A stretch of DNA of 64,000 bases, from the NCBI RefSeq assembly GCF_026239655.1, contig NZ_JAPIVO010000004.1:434001-498000 (forward strand). Direction: 5' to 3'. The notes below the pieces were generated by a model. It was not told the origin of the DNA. It did not search any database and was given only the letters and a program-made list of their open reading frames with translations. The stretch is from Pedobacter sp. MR2016-24. GTDB lineage: Bacteria > Bacteroidota > Bacteroidia > Sphingobacteriales > Sphingobacteriaceae. Position numbers and translations under genes: made by a program. Positions 26,231 to 34,384 of the stretch are shown here, piece after piece. How positions within the stretch are numbered: the first letter of the stretch is position 1; each line of letters opens with the position of its first letter.

Positions 26231-26599
26231 ATGATCAGGCAATTGCCGGCATGGTATATCAATGTAGGAAAATGTGTGGTCAAAGCGCCTAAGGTATATA
26301 TTAGAGATAGGGGATTACTGCATCAGTTAAACCGCATTAAGAGTAGTACTGAACTTCCATTGAATCTGATTGTAGGTGCTTCCTGGGAGGGCTAAGTTAT
26401 TGAGCAGATTTATCAATTGAAGCCCCGCCATCTGGATATTTATTATTACCGTACACAGCATGGAGACGAATGTGATGTTATATTGGTAGATGGACTTAAA
26501 CCTGTAGCTGCCATTGAAATTAAATACGCTAAGGCTCCTTCACTTTCCAATGGGTTTTATTATGTACTGGATGATTTGCAGATAAGTAAGCTTTTGTAA
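26231..26599 (+). pseudogene. Remnant of a DUF4143-type ATPase (C-terminal part, with in-frame stop)
   Basis: Reading one frame from 26231 gives LPAWYINVGKCVVKAPKVYI and RDRGLLHQL, then GASWEG, a TAA at about 26393-26395, and on in the same frame VIEQIYQLKPRHLDIYYYRT, GDECDVILVD and AAIEIKYAKAPSLS to a TAA at 26599. These are the consecutive parts of the C-terminal DUF4143 domain of the large bacterial AAA-type ATPases, where GASWEGFVIEQ is the usual junction. The N-terminal Walker-containing ATPase half is absent and the stop falls at the usual Phe codon. The fragment therefore cannot make an active protein. It lies 9 bases after the operon's last stop and may mark an old insertion or deletion boundary next to the tRNA. 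Confidence 0.82.
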
Positions 26600-26711
26600 G
26601 CACACCAGATGAAAAGCGATATGTCCTGGATGATAAGACAAAGATTTGCGGCTTACAGTTTTTCTTGATAAATATTTTAAATGGCTTGTAATGCTCAAAA
26701 GGTTATTAAAT

Positions 26712-26741
26712 AAAAAAAGAGATCATTTGATCTCTTTTTTT
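26712..26741. terminator. Bidirectional terminator downstream of tRNA-Pro
   Basis: A-tract, GAGATC stem (26719-26724), ATTT loop, GATCTC (26729-26734), T-tract. It is 7 bases past the tRNA 3' end on the minus strand and could also end read-through from the catabolic operon. Confidence 0.85.
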
Positions 26742-26748
26742 ATTTAAG

Positions 26749-26822
26749 TCGGGGTGGCAGGATTCGAACCTACGACCTCCTGCTCCCAAAGCAGGCGCGA
26801 TACCGGGCTACGCTACACCCCG
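26749..26822 (-). tRNA. tRNA-Pro (anticodon TGG)
   Basis: The minus strand folds as a 74-base cloverleaf: acceptor CGGGGTG/CACCCCG with discriminator A, anticodon stem CCTGC/GCAGG around loop TTTGGGA, and T arm GTAGG-TTCGAAT-CCTGC. No CCA is encoded. The anticodon TGG reads proline CCN codons. Confidence 0.97.
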
Positions 26823-27021
26823 AACTTGACCAACGATGGCGATTATGAATAATCTATCTCGTTGTTGGGATTGCAAAAGTACAACAATTATTAATACATG
26901 CAAATTTATTTTACTCTATTCTATTTTTTTATCTGATCAAACAAAGGTGGGAGCAGGCAACACGCTGATTTTATGTGAGTTATTTTAATGCCTTTTTTGA
27001 AAAAAAATATAATATAGATAA

Positions 27022-28047
27022 TCAAAGAGAATTTCTTAAGGTTACACTGAATGGAATAGCGAGATGTGTGGTCACGTTTGACAGGATAAATTCTGCTGTT
27101 TTTTCTCCCATCATCTTAAAATCTGTTGAAATAGTGGTAATGCCATCGAGTATGATCTTTTTCAAAGGTGTTTCATTATAGGAAATCACTCCAATATCTT
27201 TTCCTACATTTAAGTTTTGTTTCACCACTTTCTCAATCAGGGTGACCAGATCATCTTCCATCAGGGTGATATACACGATACCGCTTGCTATTTTTTCAGT
27301 AGCAATACAATTGATCACCTGATGACTGTAGGCATACTTCCTGCAGAAATTAGCGAAACCGCAAAGGATCTTTTCTGAGTAGTAGGAACTTTCAGGAAAG
27401 ATAATCTTCAGGGTATGGTATTTCGCGAGATTGGGGCGCAGTTCTTCCAGTGCATTGAATAGATCAGTTTCGAAATTCTCATAAACAGCCGTAAAATCAC
27501 CTGTAATATGATCTGCGAGTTTGCCCATTAATACAAGTTTATTCTTGGGGATAGTATCAATCAGCGCATATCCCATTTCTTTACAAGCTGTAAAATTAGG
27601 AATGATTACGCATTTCGAATAAGCATCTGCTTTCTCCTCCAGCAGTTTTTTAAAGAGGTTGAAGTCATTGTTATAAATGTAGAAATCAATTGCTGCTTCA
27701 CTTCCCAGCGTTGCAGCAAATGCATCATAAATGATCTTTTTATGCAGACTTAACTTATTAAAAAGTAATAATATTTTAATTGGATTATTGAATTCAATAG
27801 CTGTAATAAAGTAGCCCTTACCGGCTATAGGTGTAACCAACCCCATCTTCCTTAGCTCTTTATAAGCCCTTTCAACTGTGTTTCTGGCAGTTTCCAATAC
27901 GATACTGAATTCATTTATTGAGGGTAAAATGTCATTCTTTTTGATCTGCTCTTTTCTTATACCCTGTAGAATAGCGTGCGTAAGCTGCAGGTATTTGGGG
28001 GTAATTGAACATTCATCAATCTTAATACACTTCAAATAATTATTCAT
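27022..28047 (-). CDS. GntR-family regulator with LacI-type sugar-sensing domain
   Basis: A 341-residue protein: GntR winged helix at about residues 15-85 (ILPSINEFSIVLETARNTVE and GKGYFITA) fused to a periplasmic-binding-protein-like sensor (about 90-335, ending ISTDFKMMGEKTAEFILSNV). This fusion is common in Bacteroidetes regulators of sugar catabolism, such as fucose and rhamnose regulators. It is the only other sugar-type regulator near the catabolic island and might control genes outside it; nothing in the sequence ties it to a specific target. It is convergent with the operon side and divergent from the small lipoprotein gene, 199 bases apart. Confidence 0.9.
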   Translation of the reverse strand: MNNYLKCIKIDECSITPKYLQLTHAILQGIRKEQIKKNDILPSINEFSIVLETARNTVERAYKELRKMGLVTPIAGKGYFITAIEFNNPIKILLLFNKLSLHKKIIYDAFAATLGSEAAIDFYIYNNDFNLFKKLLEEKADAYSKCVIIPNFTACKEMGYALIDTIPKNKLVLMGKLADHITGDFTAVYENFETDLFNALEELRPNLAKYHTLKIIFPESSYYSEKILCGFANFCRKYAYSHQVINCIATEKIASGIVYITLMEDDLVTLIEKVVKQNLNVGKDIGVISYNETPLKKIILDGITTISTDFKMMGEKTAEFILSNVTTHLAIPFSVTLRNSL

Positions 28048-28246
28048 AATGAATGCCTATAGCTTTCAAGTTTTAATGACCATAATCCCCTTTCAAAGGG
28101 ATTTGCTGTTCCAAAAATATCACCTGTTCAATATGAACTGCCTGGGGAATATTTCTATAATTATTATGATTGTGGTTAATCCTTCTCTGATGTCCTATGT
28201 CTATATAGTGTTAGGTTATTTTATTAAAAATTTAAAACACATACAG

Positions 28247-28399
28247 ATGAAAAGATTTAGAAATTTAATGCTGCTGCTGGTTGCAGTATCATTATTCAGT
28301 TCATGTTTAGTACAGGATGGACCACGTGGTGGTGGCGGATACGGACATCGTCCGCATGGCCATGGTCATGGACACGGTCATCACCGCGGACACTGGTAA
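28247..28399 (+). CDS. Small His/Gly-rich lipoprotein (50 residues)
   Basis: MKRFRNLMLLLVAVSLFSSC is a signal peptide with a lipobox Cys at position 20; the mature part is about 30 residues with Gly runs and a GHGHGHGHH tail. Secreted His-rich tails typically bind Ni, Zn or Cu, which is an inference here. A longer in-frame reading starts at 28049, but its extra 66 residues are hydrophobic and shadow-like, and the lipoprotein signal places the start at 28247. The gene stands alone between the GntR regulator and an SDR and has its own hairpin terminator downstream. I do not recognise a named family. Confidence 0.75.
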   Translation: MKRFRNLMLLLVAVSLFSSCLVQDGPRGGGGYGHRPHGHGHGHGHHRGHW

Positions 28400-28412
28400 T
28401 TTTATCCTCAAC

Positions 28413-28452
28413 AGCTGATCATCTGTTAAAGGTGGTCAGCTAATTTTATTTT
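28413..28452 (+). terminator. Hairpin terminator of the small lipoprotein gene
   Basis: AGCTGATCA (28413-28421) and TGGTCAGCT (28433-28441) pair with one mismatch, followed by AATTTTATTTT. Confidence 0.7.
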
Positions 28453-28522
28453 GAAATCATTTTTATAAATTGTTTGTTAGATTAGCAACAGATCTATGTT
28501 GATTGTCAACTCATATTTAAAG

Positions 28523-29308
28523 ATGGATATTTCACTGAAAGATAAAACTGCGGTTATTTGCGGAAGTACACAGGGGATAGGCTTAGCCTCTGCAAAAGCA
28601 TTAGCGCTATTAGGTGCCAACTGTTTTTTGATAGCAAGAAATGAAGATAAACTAAAGGAGGGATTGACGCTTTTAGATACTTCAGCCGGGCAAAAGCATA
28701 ATTACAGTGTTGCTGATTTCTCAAATGTACAAACAGTAGAGAAAGCCATAGCTGATATCGCGGTAGAACATACGGTTCATATTCTGATCAACAATACAGG
28801 CGGACCTAAATCTGGTCCGATCACAGCGGCTTCGGCATCCGACTTCGAAAATGCTTTCCGTCAGCATTTGGTTTGTAATCAGATACTGGTAAATGCAGTG
28901 ATAGGTGGAATGAAAGGGGCGGGGTATGGCCGCATTATCAATATCATTTCTACTTCTGTACGCACCCCTTTGCCCGATCTTGGTGTGTCAAATACCATCC
29001 GTGCTGCGGTAGCTTCCTGGTCAAAAACACTGGCGAATGAAATTGGAACTTTTGGCGTTACGGTAAATAACGTTTTACCTGGCTTAACGGAAACCGGCAG
29101 ATTAAGCAGTCTTGTCAAAGCTGCGGCAGATAAACAAGACCTCGATGAGCAAAAGGTTGCTGCTCAAATGGCAGCTACCGTACCCATGAAAAGATTTGGT
29201 CAGCCCGAAGAAATTGCAAATGTGGTTGCATTTCTGGCATCGCCTGCTGCATCCTACGTAACAGGTACGAGTATCCCTGTAGATGGTGGCCGAACACCTA
29301 CCGTATAG
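28523..29308 (+). CDS. SDR-family protein lacking Tyr/Lys catalytic pair (FabG-like annotation)
   Basis: A 261-residue SDR when started at ATG 28523 ([20 protein letters not shown]); the upstream ATG at 28496 adds nine residues that fit no family start. The cofactor motif [15 protein letters not shown] and the C-terminal [12 protein letters not shown] are intact. The active-site Ser remains in NIISTS, but the usual YxxxK position reads S156-N-T-I-R160. Such a divergent SDR group with SNTIRAAV is common in Bacteroidetes, so this is not decay. It may use another general acid or a different reaction. It is preceded by its own 123-base gap and followed by a hairpin. Confidence 0.85.
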   Translation: MDISLKDKTAVICGSTQGIGLASAKALALLGANCFLIARNEDKLKEGLTLLDTSAGQKHNYSVADFSNVQTVEKAIADIAVEHTVHILINNTGGPKSGPITAASASDFENAFRQHLVCNQILVNAVIGGMKGAGYGRIINIISTSVRTPLPDLGVSNTIRAAVASWSKTLANEIGTFGVTVNNVLPGLTETGRLSSLVKAAADKQDLDEQKVAAQMAATVPMKRFGQPEEIANVVAFLASPAASYVTGTSIPVDGGRTPTV

Positions 29309-29349
29309 ATTTCTATTAATTGCTCTCTTAGAGCTACTGATTTTACTTT

Positions 29350-29388
29350 GGTTCGCTTCAATTCTTGGAGCGAACCTCATCTGTTTTA
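29350..29388 (+). terminator. Hairpin terminator after the SDR gene
   Basis: GGTTCGCT (29350-29357) and AGCGAACC (29369-29376) form a perfect 8-bp stem, followed by TCATCTGTTTTATT. Confidence 0.6.
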
Positions 29389-29484
29389 TTCCCCTTTTAA
29401 CATGTAAAAAGAGATGATCCCCGACATAAACTGTTGGGGAAAAGGATCTTGTATGGATTTTTTTTTTAAATATTTATCGTAATA

Positions 29485-29515
29485 CTTGTTTCGTACGAAA
29501 AGTTTCCTACCTTTG
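29485..29515 (+). promoter_or_regulatory. Strong Bacteroidetes-type promoter of the BlaI/M56 operon
   Basis: CTTG at 29485-29488, a 19-base spacer, then TACCTTTG at 29508-29515. This is close to the -33 TTTG / N19 / -7 TAnnTTTG consensus. The ATG at 29520 is only 4 bases downstream of the -7 element, so the transcript is probably leaderless. Confidence 0.75.
29489..29500. promoter_or_regulatory. 12-bp perfect palindrome within the promoter spacer, likely BlaI-type operator
   Basis: TTTCGTACGAAA is a perfect dyad sitting between the -33 and -7 elements, so a bound dimer would block polymerase. BlaI/MecI repressors bind such dyads and autoregulate; the first gene of this operon encodes one. 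Confidence 0.6.
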
Positions 29516-29519
29516 AAAT

Positions 29520-29912
29520 ATGAAACATATAACTCCTGAAAATATGCTGCCTGAACCAACTAAAGCTGAACTGGAAATTCTCCAGGTATTATGGGAATTT
29601 GGCCCGTCTACAGTGCGCACTGTCAATGACAAACTAAATGAACACAGGAATGTGAATTATACTTCTACATTGAAACAAATGCAGATCATGGCGGATAAAG
29701 GCATCCTGAAAAGGGATGAAAGCCAGATGAAGCACATTTATATTCCGGTAGAGGCAGAGCATAAGACAAAAGATCAGCTACTGGACCGTTTTGTAAACAC
29801 ATTATATAATGGGTCGGCCTCAAAACTGGTAATGCAGGTGCTGGGAAACAAAAAGGCTTCAAAAGAAGATCTGGAAGCGATTAAAAAAATGCTTGAAAAA
29901 TTAGATAAATAA
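29520..29912 (+). CDS. BlaI/MecI/CopY-family repressor
   Basis: A 130-residue winged-helix protein: LPEPTKAELEILQVLWEFGP, GPSTVRTVNDKLNE and YTSTLKQMQIMADKGILKRD make up the DNA-binding domain, then a C-terminal dimerisation part (about 75-130, SASKLVMQVLGNKKASKEDL). Family members repress their own operon and are inactivated through the partner M56 peptidase, encoded here 31 bases downstream. The ATG at 29520 lies 4 bases after the -7 element, pointing to a leaderless mRNA. The normal family length is about 120-130, matching. Confidence 0.93.
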   Translation: MKHITPENMLPEPTKAELEILQVLWEFGPSTVRTVNDKLNEHRNVNYTSTLKQMQIMADKGILKRDESQMKHIYIPVEAEHKTKDQLLDRFVNTLYNGSASKLVMQVLGNKKASKEDLEAIKKMLEKLDK

Positions 29913-29942
29913 CAGAATTCAAAATAATTAAGAACCACAATT

Positions 29943-31712
29943 ATGGAATTTCATCTTGTAGATTTTTTGCCGTCAAACCTGGTACATGCATTGGGCGTGA
30001 CCTTATTTCATTCCCTTTGGGTGGGTGTGATCTTAGCTGTAATCACCAGTATTGTGATCATCCTCACCAGAAAGCAGAAAGCCGCTTTGAGATATAATCT
30101 GCTAACTGCATGCCTGGGTATATTTGTTTTAGTAATGGCAGGTCTGTTTTATCAGTCAGTCGTTTCCGCGCCCGCAACTGAAAATCATGTAGTGGGCCTG
30201 GGCGATACGATTACTGTACCTGTGAACAATTCTCCATCTGCTGTACGTGCAGTCACAGATGTGAATAGTCAGGTAGACCGTTTAATGAACCTGTGGGTAG
30301 CTTATTCTTCACAGATCGTGCTGGTTTGGTTCCTGATTATATTTGCGCGGAGTATTCAGTTGATAGCTGGTATTCACTCCGTATCTTATCTGAAGAAAAC
30401 ACGTGTGTTCGATGCCGGCAGGTACTGGGATGAAAAAGTAATTATGCTTTCTGCTAAACTGGAAATCAGCAGAACCGTCAGTATCCTGCAATCCGGACTG
30501 GCAAAGGTGCCACTGGTAGCTGGTCATTTTAAACCGGTAATTTTACTGCCTTTAGGTCTGTTAAATGGTTTGTCGACCGCCGAAGTAGAAGCGATTATCA
30601 GTCACGAACTGGCGCATGTGAAACGCAGCGACTATATTGTTAACATTCTGCAAAGCTTCGTGGAAATTGTATTTTTCTTCAATCCGGCCGTTTTATGGAT
30701 CTCTAAGCTCATCAGGGAAGAAAGAGAAAATTGCTGTGATGATCTGGCGCTGTCTTGTACAGGAAATAAACAGGATTATATCAAAGCACTCATTTCTTGT
30801 CAGGAGTTCCAGGCAGATGCACCAGAACTAACCCTGGCTATTACTGGCAGGAAAAACCAGTTGGTTCAACGGGTAAGCAGAATCGTATTTAATAACAGTA
30901 CTTCATTGAATGGCATGGAGAAAACACTGCTGACCACAAGTCTTGTATTTACTTTACTTTTCACTGCAGCATTTACACAAATCAGTAAACCTGTTAAGAT
31001 AGAAAAAATTGAGATCGATCAAACTCACAATGTGAGCAGGCAGGATACTTCTACAAGAAGTAAAACCAAAACGCTGGTCAAACATGGTAAAAAGAAACCT
31101 GCAACTGTGGCCTCCACAACCACCGTTAAAAAGAATAACCTTTCTGAAGAACAATGGAGTAAACAAGAAGAAATTGCTGCTGCAAAGGAAGATGTGAGAG
31201 CTGCAAAAGAAGAGGCGTGGGCGGCGAAACAGGAAGCATGGGCAGCGAAACAAGAAGCATTCGCGGCAAAAGAGGAAGCGAAAGCAGCCAAAGAAGAAGC
31301 CAAAACTGTTAAGTTTTCGGCTAAAGCAGGGCACGCTTATACTTATTCGTCTTCAAATGGGCTTAATGTTCCACTTAGTATAAATATACCTGCAGCTCCT
31401 GCCATGCCCGCTGTACCGGCTATTCCTGCTATGCCAGCGATGCCAGCGATGCCGGCTGTTCCTCCTGCGCCAAAGATGCCGAATCTGCCTCCTGCTCCAC
31501 CCGCTCCTCACATGAATCAGGCAGAAGCGATAAAAAATGAACTGATTAAAGACGGTTTGATCAGTGATACAAAAAACATGAGCTATAAGCTCAATAAAAA
31601 CGAGCTGACTGTAAACGGAACAGCACAATCTGACGCTGTGCGCCAGAAATATGTTAAAAAATTCCTTAAAAGTCCTAACCAGACAATCGAAACAAGAGTA
31701 ACCAGCAACTAG
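29943..31712 (+). CDS. M56 (BlaR1-type) metallopeptidase with repeat-rich C-terminus
   Basis: A 589-residue membrane protein: about four hydrophobic segments (residues 10-80, 125-145, 320-345), and the M56 zinc motif H221-E222-LA-H225 in SHELAHVKRSD, with EERENCCDDLAL further on. In BlaR1-type systems, the peptidase senses a signal and causes loss of the BlaI repressor. After the last membrane segment comes an unusual tail: six 7-residue repeats of AAK(E/Q)EAx (residues about 413-454), a Pro-Ala-Met run of (P-A-M/V/I) units (about 483-520), and a conserved-looking C-terminal domain beginning near EAIKNELIKDGLI. The penicillin-binding domain of true BlaR1 is absent, so the signal is unlikely to be a beta-lactam. 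Confidence 0.88.
   Translation: MEFHLVDFLPSNLVHALGVTLFHSLWVGVILAVITSIVIILTRKQKAALRYNLLTACLGIFVLVMAGLFYQSVVSAPATENHVVGLGDTITVPVNNSPSAVRAVTDVNSQVDRLMNLWVAYSSQIVLVWFLIIFARSIQLIAGIHSVSYLKKTRVFDAGRYWDEKVIMLSAKLEISRTVSILQSGLAKVPLVAGHFKPVILLPLGLLNGLSTAEVEAIISHELAHVKRSDYIVNILQSFVEIVFFFNPAVLWISKLIREERENCCDDLALSCTGNKQDYIKALISCQEFQADAPELTLAITGRKNQLVQRVSRIVFNNSTSLNGMEKTLLTTSLVFTLLFTAAFTQISKPVKIEKIEIDQTHNVSRQDTSTRSKTKTLVKHGKKKPATVASTTTVKKNNLSEEQWSKQEEIAAAKEDVRAAKEEAWAAKQEAWAAKQEAFAAKEEAKAAKEEAKTVKFSAKAGHAYTYSSSNGLNVPLSINIPAAPAMPAVPAIPAMPAMPAMPAVPPAPKMPNLPPAPPAPHMNQAEAIKNELIKDGLISDTKNMSYKLNKNELTVNGTAQSDAVRQKYVKKFLKSPNQTIETRVTSN
31179..31304 (+). repeat. Six tandem 21-bp repeats encoding AAK(E/Q)EAx heptads
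   Basis: Units of 21 bp run through the M56 gene and encode AAKEDVR, AAKEEAW, AAKQEAW, AAKQEAF, AAKEEAK and AAKEEAK. A 7-residue period with Ala at a/b positions predicts a rigid helix or coiled coil. A second, 9-bp-unit repeat encoding P-A-M/V/I follows at about 31390-31470. Confidence 0.85.
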
Positions 31713-31785
31713 CTGGTTACTCAACCCTCGTTACAACAAACCGGACAGGTATTCCCATCTTTAAAACGCTTTATATCACCTCAAC

Positions 31786-34236
31786 ATGCTGAAACAACTC
31801 ATAGCTCTTGTAGCTGTTTGGATCTTTATTGCCCAAAATCCGGCTTTTGCACAAAATGGTGCTGCCATCACAGGAAGTATTCAGGATGCTGATGGCAAAG
31901 CTCTTGATCTGGTTACCGTAATACTCTTTTCAACTAAAGATTCAGCTGTAGTAAAAACAGGTTTTTCGGAAGGAAATGGTTCATTCGAATTCACTAAATT
32001 AAAAGCTGGTAATTACTTTATCCGTATGTCCGCATTAGGTTATGAAAATCGTGCAACGCAGCTGATTTCTGTAGATAGCAATAGTAAAACGGTTCAGTTG
32101 GGTGTTTTTAAATTGGGGGCGACCAGCAAAGCATTGAAAGAGGTTAGCATTTCGGGCAAAAAGGCTTTTATTGAACAGAAACTGGATAGGGTGGTTGTTA
32201 ATGTAGATGCATTAATTGCCAATGCCGGAACTAGTGCTTTAGATGTATTAAGTAAATCTCCGGGTGTAATTGTAGACCAGAACGGAAACATCAGTCTGAA
32301 AGGAAAAAACGGCGTAACTATTTTTATCGACGATAAACCTACGTACCTGACTGGGGCGGATCTGGAGAGCTATCTGCAATCTTTACCTTCCTCTTCAATG
32401 GAGCAACTGGAAATCATGACCAATCCTCCGGCTAAATACGACGCAGCGGGAAATGGTGGAGTAATCAATATCAAAACAAAAAAAGGTACACTGAAGGGTT
32501 TTAATGGGGGATTGAATCTAAGTCTTACACAGGGCAGGAAAACGAGAACGATCAATAGTATCAACTTCAATATCAGGAATAAAAAGTTCAACTATTTTAC
32601 CAACCTGAACTATAGCCATAACAGTAATTTTATGGACCTGGATATTAACCGAATTTACAGAAATGCAGACGATAGTCCGAAAACGTATTTCAATCAAAAC
32701 ACCTATGCAAACAGAAAAGGGGACAGTTATAATTTAAAAGCAGGTGCCGATTATTATTCTTCAGATAATACAACATGGGGAATAGTAGTCACGGGCATTT
32801 CAAGGAAGTCTACTGAAGTAAACACGGGTCGCAGTAACTTGTTAAATTCAGCACAGGTGCTGGATTCTACCATAGCTGCAGATAATATCAATAAACTGAA
32901 TTTCAGGAATGGAGGTTTCAACCTCAACTATCGCCATCAGTTTGATAAAAATGGTCATGGGATCACTGCAGATGCAGATTACCTGACCTACAGGAATAAA
33001 ACTAACCAGGTATTTTATAATTCCAGTTATTTTGCTGACCAGAGCCTTAAATCTCAGGACAGGCTGGACGGGGCATTACCATCCAACATTGATATTTATT
33101 CAATAAAAACAGATTACTCATTACCATTAAAAAACGACTGGAAGTTTACAGCAGGGTTAAAATCCAGCTATACCAAAACAGATAATGTGGCTGACTATCG
33201 TACAACGGTTAACGGGCTAACGGAACAGGATTACGATAAGAGTAACCATTTCCTTTACAAAGAGAACATCAATGCCGGATATATCAATTTTAACAGAGAA
33301 ATGAAGCAATTGTCTGTTCAGGCGGGCTTAAGAGCAGAAAATACGATGTCCGACGGTCACCAGCTGGGTAATTTACTGAAAGCAGATTCTTCTTTTAAAA
33401 GGAATTATACCGGACTTTTTCCTACGGTGTATCTGCTGTATAAATTCGATACGCTTGCCACTCACCAGCTTGGGATCAATTACGGAAGAAGGATAGACCG
33501 TCCGTATTATGAAGACCTTAATCCTTTTTTGTCCCCTTTGGATAAATTTACGTATTACCAGGGTAATCCTTTCTTAAAACCCTCTTATACGCAAAGTCTG
33601 GAACTTTCGCATACGTATAAAAGTAAGTATACGACCACGCTGAGTTATTCCAATACTAAGGATGATGTAAACGAAACGATAGAAATCCTGAATGGCATTT
33701 ATTACAGCCGGCCGGGCAATCTGGGTCGCAAAATTGTGAAGAGTCTCTCTTTTAACGGAACTTTTGATCCTGCTCGATGGCTGAGCATCAACTTATACTC
33801 GGAGCTGACCAACATCACGACCAAAACAGATTTTTACACGGGAAAATTACATACCAGCGGAACATTTTGTTATGCCAGCGCAAATGTGAAATTGGGATTT
33901 GGCAAGGGATGGGACGGCGAGCTGAGCGGGAATTACCGTACTAAAATAACCGATGCACAATTTGTTCTGGGTACAATCTGGCAGGCAAATGCCGCGGTGC
34001 AGAAGAAATTGTCTGCAAGCACGACGCTGAAATTAAGTGGTAATGATTTGTTTTATAGTAAGATCAACAGGGGGATTATCAATAATCTGGCACAAACATC
34101 GGCCAATTGGGTAAACAAGGGCGATTCAAGAACGGCAGTACTGTCTTTAAGCTACCGATTCGGGAAAGCATTCAGTACACCTGCAAAACATGATGAGTCT
34201 GGTGCTGAGAGTGAGAAGAACAGGGTGAAGAATTAG
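31786..34236 (+). CDS. TonB-dependent-receptor-like outer-membrane beta-barrel protein
   Basis: An 816-residue protein with a signal peptide (1-22, ending AFAQNG), a carboxypeptidase-regulatory-like domain (about 25-110, with ALGYENRATQL), a plug domain (about 115-230, with SALDVLSKSPGVIVDQNGNI and NPPAKYDAAGNGGVINIKTK) and a 22-strand-type barrel ending in LSYRFGK. This is the OMP_b-brl_3 group, smaller than SusC and without SusD partner. In Bacteroidetes these barrels often follow BlaI and M56 genes, as here, 73 bases downstream, so the three likely share one transcript. Its cargo is unknown; peptides, metals or siderophores are possible. Confidence 0.9.
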   Translation: MLKQLIALVAVWIFIAQNPAFAQNGAAITGSIQDADGKALDLVTVILFSTKDSAVVKTGFSEGNGSFEFTKLKAGNYFIRMSALGYENRATQLISVDSNSKTVQLGVFKLGATSKALKEVSISGKKAFIEQKLDRVVVNVDALIANAGTSALDVLSKSPGVIVDQNGNISLKGKNGVTIFIDDKPTYLTGADLESYLQSLPSSSMEQLEIMTNPPAKYDAAGNGGVINIKTKKGTLKGFNGGLNLSLTQGRKTRTINSINFNIRNKKFNYFTNLNYSHNSNFMDLDINRIYRNADDSPKTYFNQNTYANRKGDSYNLKAGADYYSSDNTTWGIVVTGISRKSTEVNTGRSNLLNSAQVLDSTIAADNINKLNFRNGGFNLNYRHQFDKNGHGITADADYLTYRNKTNQVFYNSSYFADQSLKSQDRLDGALPSNIDIYSIKTDYSLPLKNDWKFTAGLKSSYTKTDNVADYRTTVNGLTEQDYDKSNHFLYKENINAGYINFNREMKQLSVQAGLRAENTMSDGHQLGNLLKADSSFKRNYTGLFPTVYLLYKFDTLATHQLGINYGRRIDRPYYEDLNPFLSPLDKFTYYQGNPFLKPSYTQSLELSHTYKSKYTTTLSYSNTKDDVNETIEILNGIYYSRPGNLGRKIVKSLSFNGTFDPARWLSINLYSELTNITTKTDFYTGKLHTSGTFCYASANVKLGFGKGWDGELSGNYRTKITDAQFVLGTIWQANAAVQKKLSASTTLKLSGNDLFYSKINRGIINNLAQTSANWVNKGDSRTAVLSLSYRFGKAFSTPAKHDESGAESEKNRVKN

Positions 34237-34330
34237 GGATAGAAACCGGTGGAATACCAACGTTATCAATCATAAAGGTCAAATGATCTATGAGATTACA
34301 TCACACGAGTAACAACGCTTCTTAATGAAG

Positions 34331-34374
34331 GAAAGGCCGGAATTTGCAAATAAATTCCGGCCTTTCTTATTTTA
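34331..34374. terminator. Bidirectional terminator between barrel protein and DUF4153 gene
   Basis: Perfect 15-bp stem: GAAAGGCCGGAATTT (34331-34345) with AAATTCCGGCCTTTC (34352-34366), loop of 6, then TTATTTT. It lies between convergent genes. Confidence 0.93.
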
Positions 34375-34384
34375 GAACCAACAA

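Noticed and set aside
26975..27181. Plus-strand 68-residue frame
   Set aside because: It lies mostly antisense to the end of the GntR-type regulator gene.
28049..28399. Longer 116-residue reading of the small lipoprotein gene
   Set aside because: The lipoprotein signal peptide begins at 28247 and the upstream part is shadow-like sequence next to the divergent GntR start.
31025..31303. Minus-strand 92-residue Ala/Ser/Phe-rich frame with repeated FAAHAS units
   Set aside because: It is the antisense shadow of the 21-bp repeats in the M56 peptidase gene.
30954..31334. Minus-strand Cys/Phe-rich frame that looks like a metal-binding protein
   Set aside because: Also an antisense shadow of the same repeat region; no start signal or context.
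29943..31712. True BlaR1 beta-lactam sensor
   Set aside because: The C-terminal penicillin-binding domain is absent and no beta-lactamase gene is nearby.
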